From positions 1-64,000 of the forward strand of contig FWCC01000157.1 of NCBI GenBank assembly GCA_900169235.1: a stretch of DNA of 64,000 nt. Direction: 5' to 3'. The translations under genes were made by a program, and so were the position numbers. The notes beneath the pieces were generated by a model. That model was given only the letters and a program-made list of their open reading frames with translations, was not told the origin of the DNA and searched no databases. This document shows positions 32,964 through 43,051 of this stretch, in pieces. Positions within the stretch are counted from its first letter, which is position 1; every line of letters starts with the position of its first letter. Source of the DNA: Zarea fungicola (taxonomy: Eukaryota > Ascomycota > Sordariomycetes > Hypocreales > Cordycipitaceae).

Positions 32964-34546
32964 TTACATCTTGGCCTTTATCCTGCTCGGCTCTCTCAAG
33001 TATGTATGCTCGCGATCGGCCACAAACCCGTCAACAGGTTTTGTGTTGAGAAAACGGGGACTTGCATCAGCCGTCAGGTCAGCCATGCCACAGAGCTTCA
33101 TGGCCGTTTCAATCTCCTCGCGCAGCACTACAGAATATGTTAGCCATGCTCAGATAAAAAATTCGTCACTGAGCAAGTTGCGGCGTGCGAAGTTCAAGTA
33201 GACTTACAGTTGGCAGCATGCACAACACCTTCCTCCCCGTAATTGAGGGAATACATGAATGACCTGCCAAAGCCCACCGCAGAGGCCCCAAGACAAAGCG
33301 CCTTGACAACATCAGACCCACGCCTAAAGCCACCGTCAATAAGAACTGTGAGCTTATCAAACGTTTCCGGTAAATTCTTGTGCAGCTCGAGTAGGGAAAT
33401 GATGGCAGGCTGTGCCGTGTCGGCCGCTCGTCCGCCGTGGTTGCTGACGACGATTCCATCGCAGCCATATTTGATGGCCAGCTCAGCGTCCTCCCACCGC
33501 TGGATGCCCTTGACTATGATGGGCAGATGCGTGAATTTCCTTATCCATGGAATGTCCTCCCATGAGAGCTGTGGGTCAATGAACCCAGCCGACTGTCGAG
33601 CCAGCCCAGATCCTTTCCCATCTGGTACACCCAGACCGTCAACCGCGCCCTGCTCTGCCCGCTCATCCTCCTCTCGCTTCGACACTATCGGCAGATCAAC
33701 TGTTACAAAGAGCGCCTTGACCTTGCCAGAGCTGCTGATGAATCGCAGCAGCTCCTCTGTCTTGCGGCGGTCTTTATTTACATAAAGCTGGAACCAAGCC
33801 TGCCTTGGTGTCACATTAAGAATTTCATCGTGCGGGTAGGACGCAGAAGTCGAGATGCAGTGAACGATGCCCGAAGCCCCAGCACCCCGGGCAAAGGCCA
33901 GTTCACCGTCTGGGCCGCCCGCTCGCCCGGTGCCGACAGCTGAAATGTAGACGGGCATGTCAAGATCACACCCAAAAACTGACGTTGCAGTTTTGACATG
34001 CCCGACTTTGCGCATAACGGCTGGGCGAAGCCAGATTTTTTTCAGCATGTCCAGGTTGGCATCCTTGGTGATGTTGTCGTTGGACGCGCTGTTAATATAG
34101 GCCCACGACTTCTTACTCAATGACGCTCTCGCAGAGGCCTCAAAATCATGGAGGTTGATAATCCTGGATAGCGGCATTTTTCCGCCAGTTGATTCAGACG
34201 ATGCGCTATTAGCAGAGTCCTTCTTCCAATCCTCTGTGATTGATGTCTCATCCAGGGCACCAAGCTGGTACTGTGGCTCAAGCGTCCTGGAAATTAGGGA
34301 GGGCGCATGCACTGCATTGTATTGTTCCGAAGCATCCCGTCCAGCGAAGCGATAGATGACTACATAAGAATATAAGTATCGATTTCTTAGTTTGAGGAGA
34401 GATTTTATTGGACACGTACTCTGCTCTCCTCCGGGATGACTTGGCGCGAAGCTCGTCATATCATAGACGCGGCCATCGACAACGATCCAGCAGCTTTCTC
34501 GACTGCTATTCTTGCGCACCTCTGACGTTGCTATTGCTCGCCCCAT
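32964..34546 (-). CDS. Flavocytochrome b2-like FMN-dependent alpha-hydroxy acid dehydrogenase
   Basis: Oxidises an L-2-hydroxy acid such as lactate, passing electrons from FMN to a heme b5 domain. Exons are 34420-34546, 33208-34359 and 32964-33127, giving 480 residues. The first junction restores HPGGEQIIYRFAGRDAS; the last adds the C-terminal segment ending LREPSRIKAKM. The cytochrome b5 domain occupies residues 1 to about 80, with heme ligands His37 (HPGG) and His60. The FMN domain carries an active-site Tyr (SWAYINSAS), DGGFRRG and the catalytic SNHGGR at 348-353 (His350). Unlike yeast Cyb2, no mitochondrial presequence precedes the b5 domain, so a cytosolic location is likely. It could act on lactate, mandelate or a pathway-specific hydroxy acid. 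It lies within the tailoring-enzyme block. Confidence 0.92.
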
Positions 34547-34987
34547 TCTTGCCCTGCGAGAGTCGATGCAGAATCAAATGCAAAACAAGTACAAAGATTA
34601 AGCAGATTATTAGATGGCACAGGCTACCATTTATTTGTAAACGGTGTCTAGCTACTGGCCGGACAACTCGCCGCGGCCCGTGCAGAATGCCGTGGATCTG
34701 GGGTCAAACCCCCGCAGAGCCAGCGCTAGCCGACGCCGAAGCCGGCCAGTAACGGTGCTGCGAGTGTTGCAGGCCCGAAGAAGCGGCTCTGAATTCGTGA
34801 AAGGGCTAACACCTTTCAGGTGTTATCTACCGAGAGAGTTGGAAGATGATAGGTAAGAGAAGCTGGTAGTGACATAAATACGATCTCACTACGAACCAGG
34901 ATACACGAAAATGTAATTTTATTGGGTTGGTGCTTTCACTTGATAAAAATCTTGCCCTGCCATGTCTCAGCACGATTCGTGCCCTGC
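34547..34987. other. Intergenic with two nested inverted repeats
   Basis: A GC-rich segment starts at about 34650. TACTGGCCGG (34653-34662) has its perfect inverse CCGGCCAGTA at 34742-34751. Further right, TAACACCT (34807-34814) and AGGTGTTA (34818-34825) form an 8-bp stem with a 3-base loop. The first repeat overlaps a CCGGACAA element about 110 bp upstream of the flavocytochrome ATG. It may be a regulatory site or a small element relic; no gene is present. Confidence 0.45.
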
Positions 34988-36700
34988 TTACTTGTTCAGC
35001 CTGGTGGCCCGTTCGGCGTCATTCCAAAATTCGCACTGGCAAAGTCTGACGTTGTCGCATTCCGTCTTTGTGTCATCACCTGGATTCACGGATAGCTGCT
35101 TGGGACAGCCACCACTGATTCCATCACTAGCCCTGTACATTGGCCACTCTGGCGCGCCGGGCAGTCTAAACTCGTTGGGATTCCCGACAGCAACAAAGCT
35201 CGCCATGTAAGAGTGGTACATGCACGCGACTTCCGGGAAAGGAACACTCCGCTCGTTCCACAGATAGGCCATGTCCGAGGCATGTGGGATACCTCGCCAG
35301 CCATGGGCCTCGAGCGGATGCGCTGGCGTATTGAAGCGAAGGCGCCAAGTTGGTATGCTTTTACTGGATGTTCTGTATGCTGTCTCGCGGCTAGGACAAA
35401 TATATGCCATGTCTGACCATGAACCTGACAGTCTGTTATACTGCGTGCTGTTTGGTGATGACGCCCATATCGAGTCGGGGTGGGCGACGGGGTCGGGGTA
35501 CAGCTCGTTCAATATGGCCAGATCCGTAACATTCAGGTATGGGCTTAATTTCTGCCAGAACCGTAGGAAATCGTCGTTGGTCTCGAGGTTGCCTGGCGTA
35601 TAATACTTGCCTTCGTCCGTTGTATGAGTCGTGATTATTGGTAGTGGGTGAAAAGTTCCATCCTGGTAGCATTGCGAGCCAGGTCGCTCCAGGCGTGGCC
35701 CACCCACGACTGGCTGCCACGGCCAGTTTAAGTTGCTTTCCGCATCTGCATATATCTTGGAACTGATTTCTCGTATCTTTGCGACTGGAGCCTGTCGCAG
35801 ACAGCTGATCTGTTCTTCGTCGCTCTGCTCGACATCACAGTCAATGTATTGCATAAGCGTCCTGAAGTCATCCTCATACCGAGGGTAGCTGATATCTGGG
35901 AATGCACGAGCTGTGATTGCACCAGACTGGAGGATAACGCGGGCGAATAATGGCGCGTCCTTGTCTTTGCCATAATTGTGAAAGTACTCGAATGCTGCTG
36001 AATGTGATCCAGCCGACAGCCCCCCGAGAGTAACTTGCTCTTGATCACCACCAAATGAGCGCAGGTGTGACTGTAAAAATTGTAGAAAGAAGTGTTGATC
36101 CTGTAGGCCGAGATTCAGCAACTCTAATCTTTCAAAAAGCCCACTAGGTAGGAAACCCAGAGAGTTTAGGCGGTAATTGAAAGTCACCACCATGACAGGC
36201 TGCTCGGATGATGCAACAAAGGATCCACCGTCCATTGCACGACCAGAATACAGAGAGAATGCGCCCCCATGAATCCATACAAGCGTCGGAAGCTTCTGCG
36301 TTAGTGGTATGCCCATCGGTCGATACACATTGAAGTTTAAGCAGGCCTCGGATTGCTCATCTCCATATCCAGAGCTCTGATCCTGCACACAAATGGGTCC
36401 AAGGCTGTTTGCATCTTTGATACCATCAAAATACTCTGGCGGCTGCTCCAATGGCCTGAATCTTCGGTCCAGAATTGGCTGGAGCGCATAGTCGACACCT
36501 AACCACGCGTCAACAGCACGGGGTAGAGGAAGTCCACTGAGACTCTCAGATAGTTGGCATGCTCTATATTGTCCAATTCCAGAAAGATTTGCCACTGGCA
36601 ACGCTTGACTGCCATTGTTGCTGAGAATCACGGATTCAAAACCGCCAAGTGATCCCAGGACAGCAGAGCTAAGTACAGCACCAAGCGTCGCCTGGACCAT
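34988..36700 (-). CDS. Type-B carboxylesterase/lipase
   Basis: An alpha/beta-hydrolase that cleaves carboxylic esters, probably secreted. It has 570 residues and no intron, with the ATG at 36700. The first 20 residues are hydrophobic and fit a signal peptide. Family features in order: the EACLNFNVYRP segment, the oxyanion loop HGGAF at about 144-148, the nucleophile elbow GLSAGS with Ser229, an acidic triad candidate in TDEGKYY, and a catalytic His candidate in GIPHASDM. Several cysteines fit the conserved disulphides of the cholinesterase/lipase group. Genes of this family occur in both nutrient-scavenging and secondary-metabolite contexts. Its position between two flavoenzymes suggests a role in the same pathway, which is inference. 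Confidence 0.92.
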   Translation of the reverse strand: MVQATLGAVLSSAVLGSLGGFESVILSNNGSQALPVANLSGIGQYRACQLSESLSGLPLPRAVDAWLGVDYALQPILDRRFRPLEQPPEYFDGIKDANSLGPICVQDQSSGYGDEQSEACLNFNVYRPMGIPLTQKLPTLVWIHGGAFSLYSGRAMDGGSFVASSEQPVMVVTFNYRLNSLGFLPSGLFERLELLNLGLQDQHFFLQFLQSHLRSFGGDQEQVTLGGLSAGSHSAAFEYFHNYGKDKDAPLFARVILQSGAITARAFPDISYPRYEDDFRTLMQYIDCDVEQSDEEQISCLRQAPVAKIREISSKIYADAESNLNWPWQPVVGGPRLERPGSQCYQDGTFHPLPIITTHTTDEGKYYTPGNLETNDDFLRFWQKLSPYLNVTDLAILNELYPDPVAHPDSIWASSPNSTQYNRLSGSWSDMAYICPSRETAYRTSSKSIPTWRLRFNTPAHPLEAHGWRGIPHASDMAYLWNERSVPFPEVACMYHSYMASFVAVGNPNEFRLPGAPEWPMYRASDGISGGCPKQLSVNPGDDTKTECDNVRLCQCEFWNDAERATRLNK

Positions 36701-37193
36701 GATGGCGAGTAGACGGAAGAGGGAAGATTTATGACAATATTAGCGAAACGAAAATACAAAAGGGGTGGTCATGTCGAACATGAGAAATGAAGACGAAAGG
36801 GATAGACTGACTAGTGGCGACGGATTGCATGAACGCCATTGCCGCGGCAGTTCATCATCGCCGCCCGGGACCCGGACGCGGGACGCGGGGTAGCAGAGGG
36901 GCGACGAAGGTTTGCACTCACTGTGCACGGCACACTGACAAATAAAAACCAGTAACAGCTTATTGCATTGGAACCATTAGACCGCAAGCTAGAAGCAAAA
37001 TCATCTCAGGATTCCTTTACATGATTAAACAAAAAAGCGCTGCCCTCGTTATACGCAACGTCAGCCTCCTATCTACACGACAGAGTAAGCACTATTGTGA
37101 TTGGAGAAGCCCTCTATCTTTGTATATTATTAAATTGTAGATCAAGACAGCGATTATTAAAGTCTAACTATACTACAAATTTCAACTGCTTGC
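36701..37193. other. Intergenic, carboxylesterase promoter and 3' end of the amine oxidase
   Basis: A 490-bp spacer between two minus-strand genes. It contains a GC-rich patch with repeated CCCGGGACCCGGACGCGGGA-like units (about 36860-36890), which may be a regulatory region of the carboxylesterase. No gene is present. Confidence 0.5.
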
Positions 37194-38330
37194 TCAGTCA
37201 TCTCCAACGCCCGGTGGTAAGCCAAACTTGGACAAGTCGTCAGCACTCTTTCCATCAATTGCCAGCTCGGCGAGGTTTCTGCCAATCGCGGGAGCAAATT
37301 TAAAAGCATGCGCAGCGCCTAGTGCAACAATGACGTTTGGATGCTTGCTCAGAGGGCTGAGGATAAACTGGCGGTCGGGGGTTACTGTGTACTGGCAGGT
37401 AACTGTGCGCAGTGGCTCCCGCGCCTCATCGGGTATAAATCCCTTGAGAAACGATGTCAAGGTGTCCAAAAGTTTGGGAGAGTGGACAAAGGTCCGCTCT
37501 TGTGGCGTCATGAAGTTCTTGGCGCAGTCCTGGCCGACCTTGAACGTCGGCTCGCCGTACACTGGGAACCCGTAAAAGCAAGGGTCGTTGTGCCAGATCC
37601 AGACCGGAAAACGGGCGGATTCAAACGCAGATACATCGGCAGGCTTGAAATATGTGACTTGCTCCTGCGAGATCTCGAGTGGAATGGTGACGCCTAGAGG
37701 GGTGATCAGCTCGTTGGTCCAAGCATCTGTGGCGAGAATGACCTTCTTGGCTGAAAAGGTGCCGTTTGGCGTCTCAATAGACACGCTTCCCTCTTTTGGT
37801 GTGATGGACTTGACAGGTGACAGCTCTTTGAGTGTAGCACCATGCGTCCGCGCGAGGTGCTGCATGGCCATGACGGCTTTGGCGGCGTGCACAATGCCAG
37901 AGTCTGGGGTGTACACAACTTTTACTGTGTCGGCGATGCTGTACTGTGGCCATCTCTTGGCCACCTCGTCCGCGGTGAGCAATTCATATGGAATTTCATT
38001 CTGATCCAAGCTCGTCGCAAAAGACTCTGCCGTCAGAGGCCCATCCTTTTCCAGAAACACCAGGCCGCCCGTGATAATGGTCAGCTTCTGGCCCGCAGCC
38101 TCTTCCAGAGAAGCCCAATCCTTGTAGGCAGACTTGGCCAGTGCGACGTATTGCGGCGCTTCATATGAGGTTCTAATGATGCGCGACGTATCGTGTGAGG
38201 CGCCGCGGACATGGCCGAGCTCGAACTGTTCAAAGGCAATCACCTTGGCACCCTTGCGAGCTGCATGGTAGGCAGCTGCACTTCCCAGAGCGCCAAGCCC
38301 GACGACAGCGACATCGTATTCGGTGGTCAT
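37194..38330 (-). CDS. Sarcosine oxidase-like FAD-dependent amine oxidase (MSOX/FsqB type)
   Basis: Oxidises a secondary or N-methylated amine or amino acid to an imine, releasing H2O2. It has 378 residues and no intron, with the ATG at 38330. The dinucleotide-binding motif GLGALG is at 11-16, followed by an acidic strand end (AFEQ). The segment HVRGASHDTSRIIR (40-53) matches the MSOX family signature. Cys312 in TCQYTVTPDR corresponds to the cysteine that carries the covalent flavin in monomeric sarcosine oxidases. A relative, FsqB, works in fumisoquin biosynthesis; fructosyl-amine oxidases are another branch, so the substrate is open. It is transcribed away from the crotonase gene, with a shared 680-bp upstream region. 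A TATA box lies about 120 bp upstream. Confidence 0.92.
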   Translation of the reverse strand: MTTEYDVAVVGLGALGSAAAYHAARKGAKVIAFEQFELGHVRGASHDTSRIIRTSYEAPQYVALAKSAYKDWASLEEAAGQKLTIITGGLVFLEKDGPLTAESFATSLDQNEIPYELLTADEVAKRWPQYSIADTVKVVYTPDSGIVHAAKAVMAMQHLARTHGATLKELSPVKSITPKEGSVSIETPNGTFSAKKVILATDAWTNELITPLGVTIPLEISQEQVTYFKPADVSAFESARFPVWIWHNDPCFYGFPVYGEPTFKVGQDCAKNFMTPQERTFVHSPKLLDTLTSFLKGFIPDEAREPLRTVTCQYTVTPDRQFILSPLSKHPNVIVALGAAHAFKFAPAIGRNLAELAIDGKSADDLSKFGLPPGVGDD

Positions 38331-39007
38331 TTTCCGTGCACGTAGTTTGAGAATAAGTTTGAGTAGTATGAAATATGACAGCAGTTTGCGGGTAGCCTTT
38401 CAGCGTTGCTGCAGCTCGCTGCCCAAAATATTCAAAAGGTGGGAGCACGGCTTTATACCCTTGGGAGTAATCTGCAGATGTCCAACGCGTTTCAGGCATC
38501 ACCCCGCAAATCACAACCATCATCATATCTACCAGTCTCCGATAACGCAGCCAAGGTCAGGTGCACCTATGATGGCCAGACGCTGAAGGGTGTGTTTCCC
38601 TCTTGTCGAGTGTCGATGCCGAATCTACCCCGGATTCTAGACCAGTCCAAGCCACTAGCTCTCCCCCCTTGTTGCGGTGCACGCCGGGCGTGCCTCGAGA
38701 TTGATAGCATCGGGTCTCTATCGGGTATAAGTGCATCAACCTCCATTGTTCGAATGAAGTTGTAAAAACGGCAATCACGGAAGCTCCCTGCGACAATGTA
38801 GATTTTAGCCTCAAAAAAGCCACCATCTGTCGATTGCGGACATCCAGGCCACCTCAGACGGGGACGGAGCAACGCTCGGTTCGGCTATGTAACCAGACTA
38901 CCGGCCGGCCGGTTTTGGTATAAGCCTTGGGCAGCCCAGGACTCTCGCGGCAGCGGCGCTGACTTTCTACATGACATCAACAAAGTCGCAAGATAACAGC
39001 CCGAATC
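38331..39007. other. Bidirectional promoter region
   Basis: A 677-bp spacer between the divergent amine oxidase (-) and crotonase (+) genes. It contains the perfect palindrome CCGGCCGGCCGG at 38901-38912, about 95 bp upstream of the crotonase ATG. CGG/CCG arrangements are typical targets of Zn2Cys6 regulators, so shared regulation of the pair is plausible but not shown. Confidence 0.5.
38451..38459 (-). promoter_or_regulatory. TATA box of the sarcosine oxidase-like gene
   Basis: The minus strand reads GGTATAAAG about 120 bp upstream of the ATG at 38330. Confidence 0.55.
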
Positions 39008-40093
39008 ATGGTTACTACGGATTATAAAGATATTGTGGTTGAAGTCTCCGGCCAGATTGGCATCATCAAGGCTTGTTTCTACCCCCAGCAACCGTTGGTG
39101 GACGCGCTAACCGACTCTTATAGTTCAATCGCCCAGAGTTCCTGAATGCGTACGGCGGCCGACTGTTGCCAGAGACGATAAATGCGTTTCGCGAACTGAA
39201 TGAGCATCCCGATACGATTTTCACCGTCCTCACTGGCGAAGGGAGATTTTTCTCGGCGGGCTGGGACATTAAAAGTATAGTCGCATGACGAAGAAATCTG
39301 GGCACGATCAACATTGCGCCAGGTAGCTAATATGTATCTTTCCTCCTTGTCAGACGATTTTGAATTTCCGACAGGTCCTTTCGATACCGACGCCGATGCC
39401 AAAATTGCACACTCGAACCATTTATTCCCATGTACGGCTTGCAGAGCCATCACACGCGCGTACAGGGGCGAAAGATACTAATCCCTCTTAGGTCTCGAAT
39501 TGATTCGAACAATCATTGATCATGGCAAAATATTTGTCCTCGCGTTCAATGGCCCTGCCGTCGGCGGCGGCGCAGCCTGGTACCTTGGACTGGCGGACAC
39601 CATTCTCGCCGCAGACTCGTGCTATGTACAGGCGCCATTCTCCTCGCTCGCCCTCGTCCCCGAAAACGGCTCCATCCGCACTCTCTCCCACAGCCTCGGC
39701 ATCCATCGTGCAAACGACTTTCTCATATACGGCAAAAAAATGACTGCGCAGCAGCTTCATTCTTGGGGTACTGTCAGTGAGGTGTACCCCACAGACGGGT
39801 TCCATTCACATGTCAAGACGTTCTTGGAGAAGCAGCTCGAGGAAAATGATGGAAAGAGTATGATGATTGCAAAGAGGCTGCAGGCCGGACCGCTACGGAA
39901 CGAGAGACTTTTGGCTGCTTACGACGCCATGGATGCGCTGAACGAGAGACAAGTAGAGGGCGCGCCGCCAGCCCGATTCATGAAGAAGATTCAGGAACTT
40001 CAGAGTAAGAACAACCGTGATTATGTAGAATCCGATCGCTTTGCAGAGCTGACATATTGTATAGGCAAAAAAGAAAAACTCTCCAAGATTTAA
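39008..40093 (+). CDS. Crotonase: enoyl-CoA hydratase/isomerase, probably peroxisomal
   Basis: Acts on an unsaturated acyl-CoA (hydration or delta3-delta2 isomerisation). Exons 39008-39070, 39124-39274, 39354-39431 and 39492-40093 give 297 residues. The protein path is continuous: VSGQIGIIK-FNRPEFLNAYGG, the oxyanion segment FFSAGWDI, and NGPAVGGGAAW. Glu in VPENGS is the candidate catalytic acid of the Eci1-like branch. The first intron appears to use a GC donor (AAG then GCTTGT) because no GT donor keeps the frame; its CTAAC branch site and TATAG acceptor are good. Introns 2 and 3 are ordinary, with GCTAAT and TACTAAT branch sites. The C-terminus is SKI, a PTS1-like tripeptide also found on the Alternaria AK-toxin enzyme Akt1. 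Its stop codon lies 12 bp from that of the convergent acyltransferase. Confidence 0.87.
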
Positions 40094-40105
40094 ATGCATT
40101 TTGCC

Positions 40106-41636
40106 TCAAGTACTTGGTCTCGTCATGGGAGACTTCAGTTCATCAGCCAGAGCAGCCGCTATGGCTTGCCATCGATTAGCATTAGTGGAGCAATTCAGCC
40201 AATAGCCTCCATCAGCATCCTTGCCAATCACCACAACAACTTCAACAAAATCCCCCCCGGCAAAATGGCTTTGTATAAAGGCAGGCTTAACACGACTTCG
40301 AGGTTGCTCGAGACGAGTCTCAGCCATGTCGAATAGCGCTCCTGAAAAATCCATGTCAAATAGTTTCGCTTTTGACCAGTTCGAAACCATGATGCCGTGC
40401 ATTTTGTGATCACCAAACAACGGGGCAACTCTCTTCCACGAAGAGCGTTGCAATGCTGCATAGGCTTCTACCTGTTCTCTACTGCGAAGTTTAATAATAG
40501 AGTCGCGGACTTTGCTGGCGGCGTTCATGGGCGGCTGGTCAATGATGTCTTCAAGCTTCATAAGTGTAGTAATGATTGCCGTGGAATTCGCAATAAACGG
40601 CCGGCAAGGGGGCAATACATCTTTCTCTAGAACAGGCCGTATTGACATTGCATTTGATATCACGACTGTTTTGCCGTGATGCTTTTGCTTGTCCAAGTGT
40701 CTCACGGAATGGCGAGCCCACCAGGCACAGAGCAAATCTCCATCACTCAGAAAAGGCACTGATTGACCCGGCTCCATCATATTGAGATCCCACAGTGCCG
40801 TTTCTCTAATTGACTGTAGATACCACGCAGGAACATATATCATTCTATGCTCAATCTTGGAACGCAGAAATCGCAAAGCAGACCGAACTCCAAATGATAC
40901 AAGAGATGGCAGTGAGAGTTGGTGATTAGCAAGATCGTGCGGCGTCGCGTGAGAAACGCCTAGACTCGCGAGTGGATCAGAGTCAAAACAAGATGGCATC
41001 GGAATTTTGTCGGTATGCCCGTTCAGTAGCAGCGTCCAGGCATGAAGGATATCGGCGAGGGCCATTGTATCAAGCAAGACGTGCGGCCAATTTATTGTTA
41101 CCATGGTGGAATCTGTAAACTGCACAATGTGCAGACCCAGGCAAGGACAGTCCGCTTGGAGGAACTCTGTAAGTGTCGTCGGCGTATCGGCGCTATACAA
41201 AATAGACTTGAGCTCATCCGGAACCACTGAGGTACCATTGGATTTGTGCTTGACTCCCAATTGAGATGCAATAGCATGGTCGGCTCTCTCAAATTCGTGG
41301 CTCTCCAATGAGAATCTAATCGCGGGTCGTTCAGGTGTAAATTCTCTCGGGATATGAATATCGAGGCGGCCGTTGTCCTAGAATTTTGTTAGCAAGACGT
41401 TTGTAACACACTCTAGGTAAAAGTACGTTAAGCTGCAGCCGTGCGCCAAGTTTTCGCCATCCCGGCATTTCAACCAATTTTGAAAGAGTCGAATTCAACT
41501 TGGCTGGATCAAGAGTATCGTTGAACAAGAATAGGCAACAGCACAACCCAGCATGCCGAAATGCCATATTGTCATCGAAATCACCAAGTGCTATGACCCC
41601 ATCTTGTAGATGCGCTGCCTGAGTTTGTTCTGTCAT
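40106..41636 (-). CDS. BAHD/trichothecene acetyltransferase-like acyltransferase
   Basis: Transfers an acyl group from acyl-CoA to a hydroxyl or amine. Exons are 41427-41636 and 40106-41377 (intron 49 bp, GTACTT donor, CTAACA branch), giving 493 residues from the first ATG at 41636. The catalytic HxxxD motif is HVLLD at 169-173. The later structural DFGWG position is replaced by DMDFSG, a divergence seen in fungal members of this superfamily. The two-domain length fits. Fungal relatives include trichothecene O-acetyltransferases and tailoring enzymes of polyketide and alkaloid clusters. It lies tail-to-tail with the crotonase, so the two 3' UTRs must overlap. An acyl-CoA-metabolising enzyme beside an acyltransferase suggests that one could supply the other's acyl donor; this is inference. 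Confidence 0.87.
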
Positions 41637-43051
41637 TTCAACCTGAAGCTGGCTCGACTCTTCCCACACAATACGTGTTATTAGGAAAAGACTGCACTGC
41701 CAATAGGCTAGATGGAAGGGGACAGTTAATTGAATGACTAGCTCAACATTTGTCTGAATGGATTATGTATGAGCAGCGTGTTGCTACATTTTATGAGTTG
41801 GACCTCTTCAATCTAGAATGTAAGTGCTATTTACTAATACAGGTTTGTCGGACAATTACGGCTGCCAATGGGGCGGTGTCAAGGAAACAAAAGTTCTAGA
41901 CTGGAAGAGGAAAGTATTAATTTCAATCTCTTGGTCTTGGATATATCGACCCATCGCACGGCGTTATCTGCGCCGCCCAATTGGTAGGCATAATCGCTTG
42001 CGGTACACTGCGGGAATGCACGTATTTCGAAGGCCGCAGAGAACGCGCAACATAAAAGCCGTTGACAACTAAACCAATGGCCAATGACCTATATAGGCTA
42101 GTGCTTAGTTGGAAGTGTGGTTTAGTACAGTGGTAAGCTGGCCATCATGCCAGTAGTTAGCTGTTGGGAAGAAACTAGTTAATAAGTTAGCCCTTGTAAT
42201 CTGTACAAGCAATAGCTTCTCCTAAGCTTCACAGTCCGCAAGTGGCAATAGACCGTTTACCCCAAATGAAAGAACGAAGAGCCGCTATGTGAATTGTACA
42301 ACTCGCCAACCTCTGTAATTCAATCTGAAATGGGATCTTCTCATGTATTCTCCAGCACCAGTGATCGTATCACGGGACCAGCTCAACTTGAGGGAGCATT
42401 AAATCGGACCAGTCGGCAGACCCCGCACCGTAAAGTAAGTTTAGACCAGAGACACGCCTACTCAACGAACGAGAACCTTTCATCATCATATCATCGCCAA
42501 ATACTCAAAGAAATCAAAATCATCCTTGCAAGAATGCCATCGTCATCTGAAGTAGCAAAGGCCAAGTATCAGGCCATGTTGGACCAAGCAAAAATAAATA
42601 ATGCGCATCGTAAATGCCACCCGAAAGCAAGTCGGCTCGTGTGAGAGTTAACTGGACCCAGATCGGACGAACCGAATCATGACCACTCGCCACCCGTCCA
42701 CGGGCGGATGCGAAATTACAAATTCCATTTCGCGTCGTACGAGTCATAGCAGCACGGACGTTCCGACAGGTCGTTTCCGTGCCTTTATCAAGAACATCAT
42801 CTCGCCGCCCGCATACTGATTCCCTTCGTCGTCGCAAATACCAGAATGTAAACCTGCAAAGTTAATTCGCTGCACGAGACTGTCGTTTTTTTTTGAGCAT
42901 TTTGTTTTTAACATTATTCTTTTCTTTTAATTGTTCCTGAAGATAATTACTAGCTGAAAAAAAACATTCGGGTGCCTGCACTCATTTTTTCCCCTCATTC
43001 ATTCGCTGTGCTTCACTTTTCGGCCCATGTTACTCGATTTGCCATAAGCCA
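41637..43051. other. Intergenic, no gene recognised
   Basis: A spacer of 1.4 kb between two minus-strand genes. A TCGGACAA element lies at 41849-41856, about 215 bp upstream of the acyltransferase ATG. A 105-codon plus-strand frame near 42330-42644 has no domain and was not accepted. The right end (42880-43000) is T-rich. Confidence 0.5.

Noticed and set aside
34690..34715. tRNA T-arm-like GGGGTCAAACCCC hairpin
   Set aside because: No A box, no acceptor stem pairing and no anticodon arm at the required distances on either strand.
42330..42644. Plus-strand frame of about 105 codons between acyltransferase and hydroxylase
   Set aside because: No domain, no promoter signals, no plausible splice partner; likely chance.
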